Below are positions 55,739 through 64,000 of a DNA stretch of 64,000 bases, piece by piece. Position 1 is the first letter of the stretch. Each line of letters begins with the position of its first letter. A program made the translations under genes and the position numbers. The stretch lies in NCBI GenBank assembly GCA_965216515.1, contig OZ244173.1, forward strand, positions 2,108,001-2,172,000, read 5' to 3'. Source of the DNA: CAXMRP01 sp965216515 (GTDB lineage: Bacteria > Pseudomonadota > Alphaproteobacteria > Rhizobiales > Afifellaceae). The notes beneath the pieces are model-generated. The model did not search any database, was not told the origin of the DNA, and was given only the letters and a program-made list of their open reading frames with translations.

Positions 55739-57397
55739 ATGTATCGCTATGACGAATTCGACGCCGGTTTTGTCGGCCAGCGTGTCGATCAGTTTTCCGA
55801 TCAGGTCCGCCGCCGGATTGCCGGCGACCTGACCGAAGAGCAATTCAAACCGCTGCGGCTGCAAAACGGCGTCTATCTGCAACTCCATGCCTATATGCTG
55901 CGTGTCGCCGTCCCCTATGGCACGCTGAACGCCCGCCAGATGCGCAAGCTGGCGCATATCGCCCGCACTTACGACAAGGGTTACGGCCACTTCACCACCC
56001 GCCAGAACATCCAGTTCAACTGGCCGCGGCTCGACGAGATTCCGGCCATTCTGGGCGAGCTCGCCGAAGTTGAGATGCATGCCATTCAGACATCCGGCAA
56101 TTGCATCCGCAACGTTACCGCCGACCATTTCGCCGGTGTCGCCGCAGATGAGATCGCCGATCCGCGTCCCTACGCCGAAATCCTCCGGCAGTGGTCGTCG
56201 CTCCATCCCGAATTTTTGTTTCTGCCGCGCAAGTTCAAGATCGCCGTCACCGGCTCACCGCATGACCGGGCGGCGATCAAGTTCCACGACATCGGTTACG
56301 AAGTGACGCGCAATTCCGACGGCGATCTTGGTTTCGCGGTCTATATCGGCGGTGGCCAGGGCCGTACGCCGATGGTCGCCAGGCGCTTGCGCGAGTTTCT
56401 TCCCGAGGATGACCTGCTCGCCTATTCGGAGGCGATTTTGCGGGTCTACAATCTGCACGGCCGGCGCGATAACAAATACAAGGCCCGAATCAAGATCCTG
56501 GTCCACGAGACCGGCATCGATGCGCTTCGTCCCGAAATCGAGGCGGAATTTGCCCGCATCAGGGATGGCGTACTCAAGCTGCCGGCAGAGGAAATCCGCC
56601 GGATCGACGCCTATTTTTCACCACCGGCCTATGAAGAACTGCCGGCGCGAAGCGTTGCCCTGGATGCCGCCCGCAATGCCGATCCCGCCCTTGACCGCTT
56701 TGCCCAAACCAACCTGTCCGCCCACCGGGTGCCGGGCTACGGCATTGTTACCATATCGCTCAAGCCGGTCGGTGGCCCGCCCGGTGACGCGACCGCCGAC
56801 CAGATGGACGCCGTCGCCGATCTAGCCGAGCGGTTTTCCGGCGCCGAAATCCGGGTGAGCCACGAGCAGAACCTTGTTTTGCCGGATGTCCGCCTCGACG
56901 ACCTTCAAGCGCTCCATCGGGGATTGGCGGCTGCCGGTCTCGCCCACGCCAATGCCGGCCTCGTCTCAGACATTATCGCCTGCCCCGGCATGGACTATTG
57001 CGCGCTGGCGACGGCGCGTTCGATCCCGGTCGCCGAACGGCTGACCGAACGCTTCGCCGTCGCCGAACGCCAGCGCGTCATTGGCGACCTGAAAATCAAG
57101 ATATCGGGCTGCATCAACGCCTGCGGCCATCATCATGCCGGCCATATCGGCATCCTCGGCCTGGAAAAGAAAGGCGAAGAATTCTACCAGATCACTCTCG
57201 GCGGCAGCGCCGACGAATCCGCCGCCGTCGGCGAGATTGTCGGTCGCGGTTTTTCCACCGATGAAGTCGTCGACGCGGTTGAGACGATCGTCGATACCTA
57301 TCTCGCCAACAGATCCGGCGACGCCGAGCCGTTTCTCGCCGCCTATCGACGGCTGGGACCGGAGCCCTTCAAGTCCGCGCTCTATGGCAATGCCTGA
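55739..57397 (+). CDS. cysI: Assimilatory sulfite reductase, siroheme/[4Fe-4S] protein
   Basis: A 552-residue enzyme that reduces sulfite to sulfide with six electrons. The substrate loops include HFTTRQNIQFNWPRL and NCIRNVTADHFAGV. The siroheme-[4Fe-4S] ligands are in ACPGMDYCALA and SGCINACGHHHAGHIG (CX5C and CX3C). No flavoprotein CysJ is encoded nearby, so electrons probably come from ferredoxin; one is encoded at the end of the operon. A nitrite reductase role is less likely with cysH next to it. GGGAG lies seven bases upstream of the ATG. Confidence 0.93.
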   Translation: MYRYDEFDAGFVGQRVDQFSDQVRRRIAGDLTEEQFKPLRLQNGVYLQLHAYMLRVAVPYGTLNARQMRKLAHIARTYDKGYGHFTTRQNIQFNWPRLDEIPAILGELAEVEMHAIQTSGNCIRNVTADHFAGVAADEIADPRPYAEILRQWSSLHPEFLFLPRKFKIAVTGSPHDRAAIKFHDIGYEVTRNSDGDLGFAVYIGGGQGRTPMVARRLREFLPEDDLLAYSEAILRVYNLHGRRDNKYKARIKILVHETGIDALRPEIEAEFARIRDGVLKLPAEEIRRIDAYFSPPAYEELPARSVALDAARNADPALDRFAQTNLSAHRVPGYGIVTISLKPVGGPPGDATADQMDAVADLAERFSGAEIRVSHEQNLVLPDVRLDDLQALHRGLAAAGLAHANAGLVSDIIACPGMDYCALATARSIPVAERLTERFAVAERQRVIGDLKIKISGCINACGHHHAGHIGILGLEKKGEEFYQITLGGSADESAAVGEIVGRGFSTDEVVDAVETIVDTYLANRSGDAEPFLAAYRRLGPEPFKSALYGNA

Positions 57398-58175
57398 CCT
57401 CGATCATCGCGCCCCTGCGCAACGGCCGGCCGGCGCCGGCGAAAATGTTGTCGTGCTCGCTTCGCGGCTGGCCGAAGTCGGCACCAGGGCCCTGCTGGCG
57501 AATGTGATCCGGCACGAGTTTCCGCGCCGCGTCGCCCTCGTCTCCAGCTTTGGCGCTGAATCCGCCCTGCTCCTGCATCTTGTCGCACAGATCGATCCGA
57601 CAACGCCGGTGATCTTCATCGATACCGGCCGCCTGTTTGCGCAGACCGCCACCTATCGCGACGCGCTGATCGCCCGGCTCGGACTCACCGACATCCGCGT
57701 CGCCTCGCCCGATGCGGCGTTGCTGGCCGGCGAAGACCCGGACGGCATGCTTTGGCAATCGCAACCGGACCGGTGCTGCGCCATCCGAAAGGTCGCGCCG
57801 CTGACCGCCGCGCTGGCGGATTTCGACGCCTGGATCACCGGCCGGAAACGGTTTCACGGCGGCGACCGCAGCGGCTTGCCGATGGTCGAGGCCGACGCCC
57901 GGCGCGTGAAAATCAATCCGCTGAACGACTGGTCGCCCAGTGACATCGAAACCTATATCCGCCGTTACGACCTGCCGCCTCATCCGCTGGTCGCAAAAGG
58001 CTACACGTCGATCGGCTGCGAACCGTGCACCACGCCCACGAGGCCGGACGAGAACGTCCGCGACGGCCGCTGGCGGGGCTCGCAAAAAACGGAATGCGGC
58101 ATTCATTTCGGCGATGAAGGCACTGCCCGCACCAAAGCCGGCCGGCGTGCCGACGCGAAAGGCAAAGCAGCATGA
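57384..58175 (+). CDS. cysH: Assimilatory APS reductase (phosphoadenylyl/adenylyl-sulfate reductase)
   Basis: A 263-residue reductase that makes sulfite from adenylylated sulfate. The PP-loop-like SSFGAESALLLHLV starts the catalytic domain. The [4Fe-4S] Cys pairs DRCCAIRK and GCEPCTTP point to the APS-using type rather than the PAPS-using enzyme, and the nucleophile is in TECGIHF near the C-terminus. ATG 57384 (or 57390) lies inside the 3' end of cysI, so translation is coupled. CysD and CysN genes are not in the window. Confidence 0.93.
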   Translation: MAMPDLDHRAPAQRPAGAGENVVVLASRLAEVGTRALLANVIRHEFPRRVALVSSFGAESALLLHLVAQIDPTTPVIFIDTGRLFAQTATYRDALIARLGLTDIRVASPDAALLAGEDPDGMLWQSQPDRCCAIRKVAPLTAALADFDAWITGRKRFHGGDRSGLPMVEADARRVKINPLNDWSPSDIETYIRRYDLPPHPLVAKGYTSIGCEPCTTPTRPDENVRDGRWRGSQKTECGIHFGDEGTARTKAGRRADAKGKAA

Positions 58176-58732
58176 CCGGTTCCGATACCCTTGGCGTCTG
58201 GAAGGATGGCGGACTTGTCGATGATCCCTGGCAATATGCCGGTGGTCCGCAGGCGGAGACCGGACAGGACGACCGCCCGACGATCGTACCGCTTGCAAGC
58301 TTCGCCCAGGCGCCGCAGGTCCATACCGCAGCCCGCAAGCCCCTCGGCATCCATGTTCCCGGGGGCGCCGACATCGCGCCGCTCCTCCCTCATCTTTCCG
58401 GCATCGCCCTGATCGCGTTGGAATTCGCCAGCTTCGCCGACGGGCGAAATTATTCGACAGCCCGGCTGCTGCGTGAGAAACATGGATATGGCGGCGAGCT
58501 TCGCGCCGTGGGCGAAGTCCTCGCCGACCAGATCCCGCTTATGCGGCGGTGCGGCATTAACGCCTATGCAATCGCCCATGCGCAAACGTTAAAAGCGCTG
58601 CAGGAAGGCGCATTGGCAGAGGTCGATTATCACTACCAACCGGTCACTGCCGTCGGCGCGGGAAGCGAAATCCCGGCCGGCACCCGGCCCTGGACCCGGC
58701 GCAGCGTCGCCGGACGCCGGCAGGCCGGCTGA
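58172..58732 (+). CDS. DUF934 family protein of the sulfate-reduction operon
   Basis: A 186-residue cytoplasmic protein that overlaps cysH in ATGA form. The conserved part IALIALEFASFADGRNYSTA, then LRAVGEVLADQIPLMRRCG, is typical of DUF934 (COG3749), which sits next to cysH and cysI in most Alpha- and Betaproteobacteria. It has been suggested to take part in sulfite reduction, but the reaction is not known. Length is within the family range. Confidence 0.87.
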   Translation: MTGSDTLGVWKDGGLVDDPWQYAGGPQAETGQDDRPTIVPLASFAQAPQVHTAARKPLGIHVPGGADIAPLLPHLSGIALIALEFASFADGRNYSTARLLREKHGYGGELRAVGEVLADQIPLMRRCGINAYAIAHAQTLKALQEGALAEVDYHYQPVTAVGAGSEIPAGTRPWTRRSVAGRRQAG

Positions 58733-58751
58733 TCGGAAACGGGCAACGACA

Positions 58752-59129
58752 ATGAACGTGACAGCCACCGCACTCCGGATTCCCGAGGATGCGACAGATC
58801 TCCAGGGGACATTGAGCATCCTGGTTACCGATCGGGATGGTGTCGAGCATCGGCTGCCGGCCCTGCCCGGCTGGCGGGTCATGGAAGTCATCCGCGACTG
58901 GGGTCTGGATATCAAGGCGGAGTGCGGAGGCGCCTGTGCCTGCGCAACCTGCCACGTATATGTCGATCCGGATTGGACGGACCGGATGCCGGCGATGACG
59001 GAAGAGGAAGAAAACCGCCTCGACGAGGCGTTTGCGATCGAGGACGGGTCTCGCCTTTCCTGTCAGCTCATCCTGACGGAGGCCATGGACGGCCTGAAGG
59101 TCCGGCTCGCGCCAGGCACCGGCAAATAG
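58752..59129 (+). CDS. [2Fe-2S] ferredoxin, adrenodoxin-like
   Basis: A 125-residue ferredoxin. The cluster ligands are in ECGGACACATCHVYV (CX5CX2C) and LSCQLIL. The spacing and the sequence MTEEEENRLDEAF are those of the adrenodoxin/Isc type, which usually serve P450s or Fe-S assembly. It starts 20 bases after DUF934 on the same strand and so may be co-transcribed with the sulfate-reduction genes and supply electrons to CysI; that link is inferred from position only. The first 15 residues are an extra N-tail. Confidence 0.88.
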   Translation: MNVTATALRIPEDATDLQGTLSILVTDRDGVEHRLPALPGWRVMEVIRDWGLDIKAECGGACACATCHVYVDPDWTDRMPAMTEEEENRLDEAFAIEDGSRLSCQLILTEAMDGLKVRLAPGTGK

Positions 59130-59255
59130 CCCGCAGCGCGACGGCAACGCCCGTTGCACCGGTTCCGTTCTGCGTCGGGATGGACTAAACCGGTCCGGCC
59201 GTGGCCGGGCGATCGGCAGCGCGGCACTTCCTGCATGCGGAGAGACTGAGCGGAA

Positions 59256-61439
59256 ATGAATGACTATGTCACCACCGGACGGCTGAACGTCGCGCCGGTC
59301 CTCTACGAATTCATGAACAACGAGGTCCTGCCCGGCTCCGGCATCGAACCGGAAGCCTTCTGGGCGGCATTCGACGGGATCGTCCACGAACTGGCGCCGG
59401 AAAACCGGGCATTGCTGGCTGCCCGCGACGTGCTTCAGGCCACGATCGACGACTGGCATGAAAGCCATTCCGATCGTCCGATCGGGACCGCTGCATACCG
59501 GCAGTTTTTGACCGACATCGGTTATATCCTGCCCGAAGGCGAACCGTTCCAGGTCGATCCGCGCAACATCGATCCCGAGATTTCCGGTATCGCCGGCCCG
59601 CAGCTTGTCGTTCCTGTCATGAACGCCCGCTATGCCCTGAACGCCGCCAATGCCCGCTGGGGCAGTCTCTATGACGCACTCTATGGCACCGATGCCATCG
59701 CCGACGATGGCGGCGCCCATATCATGCCGGGGCAGTTCAATCCGATCCGTGGCGACCGCGTTATCGGGCGTGCCCGCGAAATTCTCGACACGATGGCCCC
59801 GCTCGCCGGGGGGTCCCACCGCGATGTCGTTGCCTATCGGGTAATCAACGGCCGTCTTTCCGCATCTCTCACCCGTGATATTGAGTCTGACCTCGCCGAA
59901 CCTGGCCAGTTCGTCGGCTACCGGGGCGAACCGGGCGAACCGGAGGCGCTTCTTCTGCGCAAAAACGGCCTTCATGCCGAACTCGTCATCGATCGCGAAA
60001 ACGACATCGGCCGCACCGATCCGGCCGGCATCGCCGACATAATCATCGAGGCGGCCGTCACCACCATCATGGACTGCGAGGATTCCGTCGCTGCCGTCGA
60101 CGCCGTGGACAAGGTTGTCGCCTACCGCAACTGGCTCGGGCTGATGAAGGGCGATCTTTCCGCGACGTTTCCCAAGGGCGGAAGAACGATCGAACGCCGC
60201 CTGAACGCCGATCGCGAATATCTGTCGGTCGACGGCGCACCGATCACCCTCCACGGCCGCAGTCTGATGCTGGTTCGGAACGTCGGGCATCTGATGACCA
60301 ATCCGGCGGTTCTGGATGGAGAGGGCCACGAGGTGCCGGAAGGCATCATGGATGCCATGATGACGGTTGCCATTGCCCTCCACGACATCGGCGAAAATGG
60401 TCTGCGGCAAAACAGCCGGGCCGGTTCCGTCTACGTGGTCAAGCCGAAGATGCACGGACCCGTGGAGGCGGCGTTCGCCAATACCCTTTTTGAACGCGTG
60501 GAAACAGCGCTCGGCCTCAGGGCCGGCACGGTGAAGGTCGGCATAATGGACGAAGAGCGCCGCACGACCGTCAACCTGAAGGAATGCATTCGCGCTGTGC
60601 GCGAGCGCATATGCTTTATCAACACCGGTTTTCTTGACCGCACCGGAGATGAGATCCACACATCCATGTGCGCAGGCCCGATGATCCGCAAGGGTGACAT
60701 GAAAAAGGCCGCGTGGATTCAGGCCTATGAGGACTGGAACGTCGACATCGGCCTGGAGTGTGGTTTGTCCGGCAAGGCGCAGATCGGCAAGGGAATGTGG
60801 GCGATGCCCGACCTGATGGCAGAGATGATGGAGGCCAAGATCGGCCATCCGCGCGCCGGTGCCAGCACCGCCTGGGTGCCATCGCCGACGGCGGCAACGC
60901 TTCACGCGCTTCACTATCACCAGGTGGACGTTGCCGCCCGCCAGGCCGAACTGGCTTCACGCCCCCGTGCCAGCCTCGACGACATCCTTTCCGTCCCGAT
61001 CATCGACCGGCCCAACTGGAGCGAAGGGGATATCCAGGCCGAGCTTGACAACAACGCACAAGGGATCCTCGGCTATGTCGTGCGTTGGGTCGACCAGGGC
61101 ATCGGGTGTTCCAAGGTGCCCGACATCAACGATATCGGGCTGATGGAGGATCGCGCCACCTTGCGCATCTCCTCCCAGCACATCGCCAACTGGCTGCACC
61201 ACGGCATATGCAGCCGCGATCAGGTGATGGAGACCATGAAACGCATGGCCGCCGTCGTCGACCGGCAAAACAGCAATGATCCGGGCTACCGGCCGATGGC
61301 TGCCGACTATGACGGCTCCATGGCGTTCCAGGCCGCGTGCGATCTGGTATTCAGGGGCAGGGAGCAGCCGAACGGCTACACGGAACCGATTCTCCACGCC
61401 CGGCGCCATCAGGCCAAGGCCGCGCACCGGCCCGGCTAG
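59256..61439 (+). CDS. glcB: Malate synthase G
   Basis: A 727-residue cytosolic enzyme that condenses glyoxylate with acetyl-CoA to malate. Family segments: PVMNARYALNAANARWGSLYDALYG split over its start, the Mg-binding TTIMDCEDSVAAVDAVDK, GRSLMLVRNVGHLM and KPKMHGPVEAAF. Length is that of the G isoform (about 720), not the A isoform. It is monocistronic, 126 bases after the ferredoxin gene and convergent with ade. Isocitrate lyase is not in this window. Confidence 0.96.
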   Translation: MNDYVTTGRLNVAPVLYEFMNNEVLPGSGIEPEAFWAAFDGIVHELAPENRALLAARDVLQATIDDWHESHSDRPIGTAAYRQFLTDIGYILPEGEPFQVDPRNIDPEISGIAGPQLVVPVMNARYALNAANARWGSLYDALYGTDAIADDGGAHIMPGQFNPIRGDRVIGRAREILDTMAPLAGGSHRDVVAYRVINGRLSASLTRDIESDLAEPGQFVGYRGEPGEPEALLLRKNGLHAELVIDRENDIGRTDPAGIADIIIEAAVTTIMDCEDSVAAVDAVDKVVAYRNWLGLMKGDLSATFPKGGRTIERRLNADREYLSVDGAPITLHGRSLMLVRNVGHLMTNPAVLDGEGHEVPEGIMDAMMTVAIALHDIGENGLRQNSRAGSVYVVKPKMHGPVEAAFANTLFERVETALGLRAGTVKVGIMDEERRTTVNLKECIRAVRERICFINTGFLDRTGDEIHTSMCAGPMIRKGDMKKAAWIQAYEDWNVDIGLECGLSGKAQIGKGMWAMPDLMAEMMEAKIGHPRAGASTAWVPSPTAATLHALHYHQVDVAARQAELASRPRASLDDILSVPIIDRPNWSEGDIQAELDNNAQGILGYVVRWVDQGIGCSKVPDINDIGLMEDRATLRISSQHIANWLHHGICSRDQVMETMKRMAAVVDRQNSNDPGYRPMAADYDGSMAFQAACDLVFRGREQPNGYTEPILHARRHQAKAAHRPG

Positions 61440-61467
61440 GCCTCACGCCGGCCTGGCTAGGCCTCAC
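61434..61467. repeat. Direct repeat of 13 bp at the glcB/ade convergent stops
   Basis: GGCTAGGCCTCAC occurs at 61434-61446 and again at 61455-61467, a period of 21 bases. The first copy contains the glcB stop codon and the second overlaps the ade stop codon. It looks like a small tandem duplication that did not harm either gene. Confidence 0.8.
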
Positions 61468-63257
61468 ACGAAAAGCGGCGTCTGTTCAAATTTCGTGACG
61501 TCGATCAGGCCCTTGTCGGAGATGCGAAGCGCCGGAATGACGACCAGCGCCAACAGCGAATGCTGCATGTAGGCATTGTTGAGCGTGCAACCGCACTGCG
61601 CCATGGCGTCCACCATGTTTGCCGCCTTGCCGGCGACGACCTCTGCGCGTTCGTCCGACATCAGCCCGGCGATCGGCAGTTCGACCATAGCCAGTTCCAC
61701 GCCTTCCGACACGACCACGATCCCGCCGCCGACCTCGCCCAGCCGGTTGGCCGCCATCGCCATATCGGCCTTGTCGGTTCCCACAACGATCATGTGATGG
61801 CTGTCATGGGCGACCGTTGAAGCGACCGCGCAGGCGCGGTCGTAGCCAAATCCGGAGACGAAGCCATTGGTCACCTCGCCGGTTCCCCGATGCCGTTCGA
61901 CGAGCGCGATCTGGCAGACATCCCCATCCCGGTCCATCGCCACCAATCCGTCCTTCACGGCAAGGTCCGCCTCCAGCGCCTGTGTCGGCGCCTGGTTCTC
62001 CACGACACCGATCACCCGCACCCGCGCTTCCGTCGCCGCGGCGGGCGCGGCAATGTCGAAATCCGTCGCTGAAAGCGGCCGGCGCAGCCGAACCGTATCG
62101 CGGGCCGAGGCAGGATAATCGGCCGCCGGAATTTCGACCGCCAATGTTCCGCGGTCCGCCAGTTCCTCCCCGCGCGCAAATACCGTGTCGATCGCCAGTC
62201 CGGGCAGATCGGAGACAATCAGGAAATCGGCAATTCGGCCCGGCGCGATCGCACCCAGTTCCCTGTCCAGCCCGAAATGCTGCGCGCTGTTCAGGGTCGC
62301 CATCTGTATGGCGGTGATCGGGTTGAGCCCCTGGGCGATTGCGTGCCGCACGACCCGGTCCATGTGGCCGTCGCGCACCAGCGTGCCCGAATGGCTGTCA
62401 TCGGTGCACAGGATGAAGTTGCGCGGGTCAAGTCCGTGCTCGGTCACCGCCTTGATCTGGGCGGCTACGTCATACCAGGCCGATCCGAGCCGCAGCATGG
62501 CCCGCATCCCCTGGCGTACCCGGGCCATGGCGTCCTCAAGGCGCGTGCCTTCGTGATCGTCCGCCGGCCCGCCCGCCGCATAGGCGTGGAAAGGCACGCC
62601 GAGATCCGGCGATGCATAGTGGCCGCCGACGGTCTTGCCCGCCGACATGGCCGCCGCAATCTCGCCGGTCATCTTCGGATCATTGGCGGCAACGCCGGGG
62701 AAGTTCATCACCTCGCCAAGTCCGATGATGCGCGGCCATGTCATCGCCTCCGCGACGTCGTCCGGACCAAGTTCGGCCCCGGCCACTTCCAGTCCGGGCG
62801 CGGAAGGCACGCAACTGGGCATCTGGACAAAGACGTTGATCGGCATGTTCGCCGCCTCGTCATGCATCAGCCTCACGCCGGCAAGACCGAGCACGTTGGC
62901 GATCTCGTGCGGGTCTATGAACAGTGATGTCGTACCGTGCGGAATGACGGCGCGGACGAATTCGGTCACCGTCACCATGCCGCTTTCCACATGCAGGTGG
63001 GCGTCGCACAGGCCGGGCACCAGGTAGCGGCCGCCGGCGTCGATCACACGCGTCTGCGCGCCGATGGCGTGGTCGGCATTGATCCCGCAATAGGCGAAAC
63101 GGCCGGCCGACACGGCGAGATCGGTGTTCGCGATCACCTCGCCGGAATGGACATTGACCCACCGTCCGTTCTTGACGACGAGATCGGCCGGGGTCCGCCC
63201 GCTGGCCACATCGACCAGACGCGGCGCGACGTCGCGCCAGGGTTTGACCAGGTTCAT
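61464..63257 (-). CDS. ade: Adenine deaminase
   Basis: A 597-residue amidohydrolase that turns adenine into hypoxanthine and ammonia. The metal-binding motif PGLCDAHLHVESGMV is at about residues 80-94, with HGTTSLFIDPHEIANVLG next and CTDDSHSGTL in the middle. The C-terminal domain has FGYDRACAVASTVAHDSHH, which is typical of Ade. ATG 63257 has GGGAGG eight bases upstream. A LysR regulator gene is just upstream on the same strand, and the pair may form a purine-salvage unit. Confidence 0.95.
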   Translation of the reverse strand: MNLVKPWRDVAPRLVDVASGRTPADLVVKNGRWVNVHSGEVIANTDLAVSAGRFAYCGINADHAIGAQTRVIDAGGRYLVPGLCDAHLHVESGMVTVTEFVRAVIPHGTTSLFIDPHEIANVLGLAGVRLMHDEAANMPINVFVQMPSCVPSAPGLEVAGAELGPDDVAEAMTWPRIIGLGEVMNFPGVAANDPKMTGEIAAAMSAGKTVGGHYASPDLGVPFHAYAAGGPADDHEGTRLEDAMARVRQGMRAMLRLGSAWYDVAAQIKAVTEHGLDPRNFILCTDDSHSGTLVRDGHMDRVVRHAIAQGLNPITAIQMATLNSAQHFGLDRELGAIAPGRIADFLIVSDLPGLAIDTVFARGEELADRGTLAVEIPAADYPASARDTVRLRRPLSATDFDIAAPAAATEARVRVIGVVENQAPTQALEADLAVKDGLVAMDRDGDVCQIALVERHRGTGEVTNGFVSGFGYDRACAVASTVAHDSHHMIVVGTDKADMAMAANRLGEVGGGIVVVSEGVELAMVELPIAGLMSDERAEVVAGKAANMVDAMAQCGCTLNNAYMQHSLLALVVIPALRISDKGLIDVTKFEQTPLFV

Positions 63258-63395
63258 GTTGTTTGCCTCCCGATGCCGCAGCGGTTCGACGGATCTGCGC
63301 CCGACGCCCCGTTCACGTCCCGTATCGCCCTGGGACGATTGCGCAAATCCCAAACCGCCGGCCGCACACCGCCCGTTGTCCGGGCAGGCCGCCGC

Positions 63396-64000
63396 CTATG
63401 CCACGTCGCGGACGGACCGGAACGTCTCTGCATCGTCGTCCCGGCCGCCGGATTGGGTGTCTGCATCCGCCTTCGCATATTCCTGACGCAGGTACTGGGC
63501 AATGACCGAAGCAATCATTTCGTTCAGGGTTGCCGATATATAGACGTTGATCTTCATCGTCGGCAATTCCGGAAGACCACTATTGTCCGGCACCACGGCC
63601 AGGCCCGGATAGGTCATGCCGGAGAGCTGGGTGAAGATGGCGAAATCGGCGGCAATGGTCGCGTAAACCGCGCTCTCCGACTGTGTGTCGATTGCCAGTT
63701 TCCAGGCCCGGCCCTGGGCGTCAAGCGCCTCTGTCGCCGCCGTCCGGAAGGCACAGACCCGTTCGAAGGCGAGCGGAACCGGTTCATCATTCCATACGCT
63801 TCCCCCTTCCGCCCCGACCCAGACCAGCGGCTTCTCCACCAGGGTTTCGCCGCCCGCGTCGATGCCCACTTCCGTCGTCAGGATGATGTCGATAGTCCCG
63901 GCGCTGAACCGCTCCTTCAGTTGCGCCGTGAACGAGGAATCGAGATTGACGCGCACCCGCGGAAAGGCCCGGCGCAACCGCTTCAAGACCCGCGGAATGA
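63396..64000 (-). CDS. LysR-type transcriptional regulator, C-terminal part (5' end outside the window)
   Basis: The frame stays open to the right edge, so the winged-helix DNA-binding domain is not seen. The 200 visible residues match the LysR effector-binding domain: RAFPRVRVNLDSSFTAQL, then SAGTIDIILTTE, KPLVWVGAEGG, LAFERVCAFRTAA and AVYATIAADFAIF, ending with a polar tail after QYLRQEYAKA. The inducer is not known. It is 138 bases upstream of ade and on the same strand; regulation of ade is possible but not shown. Confidence 0.85.
   Translation of the reverse strand, partial: IPRVLKRLRRAFPRVRVNLDSSFTAQLKERFSAGTIDIILTTEVGIDAGGETLVEKPLVWVGAEGGSVWNDEPVPLAFERVCAFRTAATEALDAQGRAWKLAIDTQSESAVYATIAADFAIFTQLSGMTYPGLAVVPDNSGLPELPTMKINVYISATLNEMIASVIAQYLRQEYAKADADTQSGGRDDDAETFRSVRDVA

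Overview
The window is a GC-rich chromosomal segment from an alphaproteobacterium. Several things point that way: a GTTC-N7-GTTC type LexA box in front of imuAB, DUF2794, DUF1127 and DUF2849 proteins, the cysG-DUF2849-cysI-cysH-DUF934 sulfur cluster, and zwf-edd sugar catabolism. I cannot name genus or order; a Hyphomicrobiales- or Rhodospirillales-like organism would fit. There is no sign of prophage, insertion sequences, CRISPR, tRNA or rRNA. Gene density is high and most genes sit in tight operons with ATGA-type overlaps.

Layout. 1-9 kb: 3' part of aconitase, a DUF1223 protein, the divergent tesA / ybbA-ybbP set, a Bax-inhibitor-1 membrane protein, a GNAT acetyltransferase and DUF2794. 9-16.7 kb: an orphan terminator that may mark a small RNA, thpR, an NAD(P)-binding protein, the SOS mutagenesis pair imuA-imuB with its LexA box, a 24-codon ORF with an extreme Shine-Dalgarno, a LysE exporter and argG. 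16.8-26.6 kb: mixed metabolic genes (MBL hydrolase, iolB, 1-Cys peroxiredoxin, DUF1127, Gfo/Idh/MocA oxidoreductase, CPBP protease), then the pyrimidine-reducing pair preT-preA with a RutR-like operator, a TerB protein and a glutamine amidotransferase.

26.6-37.5 kb is a corrin-ring island in three transcripts: cbiD-cobK, cobA-cobB, and [small His-bearing membrane protein]-cbiX-cobH-cobL-cobI-(cbiG-cobJ)-cobM. Taken together with the siroheme synthase cysG at 54 kb, the window codes for an apparently complete cobalt-early (oxygen-independent) route from uroporphyrinogen III to cobyrinic acid a,c-diamide. The CbiX chelatase carries a long His/Cys-rich tail.

37.8-44 kb: a hydroxypyruvate-isomerase-like protein and the zwf-edd-pgi operon. 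44-49.5 kb: a CcdA-like protein, a GGDEF/EAL protein with a decayed GGDEF motif, and a hybrid histidine kinase with two receiver domains. 49.6-53.5 kb: a TAXI-type TRAP transporter. 53.9-59.1 kb: assimilatory sulfate reduction (cysG, DUF2849, cysI, cysH, DUF934, [2Fe-2S] ferredoxin). 59.2-64 kb: malate synthase G, adenine deaminase and the C-terminal part of a LysR regulator cut by the window end.

Nothing here is an obvious new multi-gene system. The items most worth following are the RutR-like site between preT and terB, the 24-aa ORF with full anti-Shine-Dalgarno complementarity, the orphan terminators at about 9.36 kb and 37.75 kb, the alternative hairpins in the zwf leader, and the metal-binding tail of CbiX.
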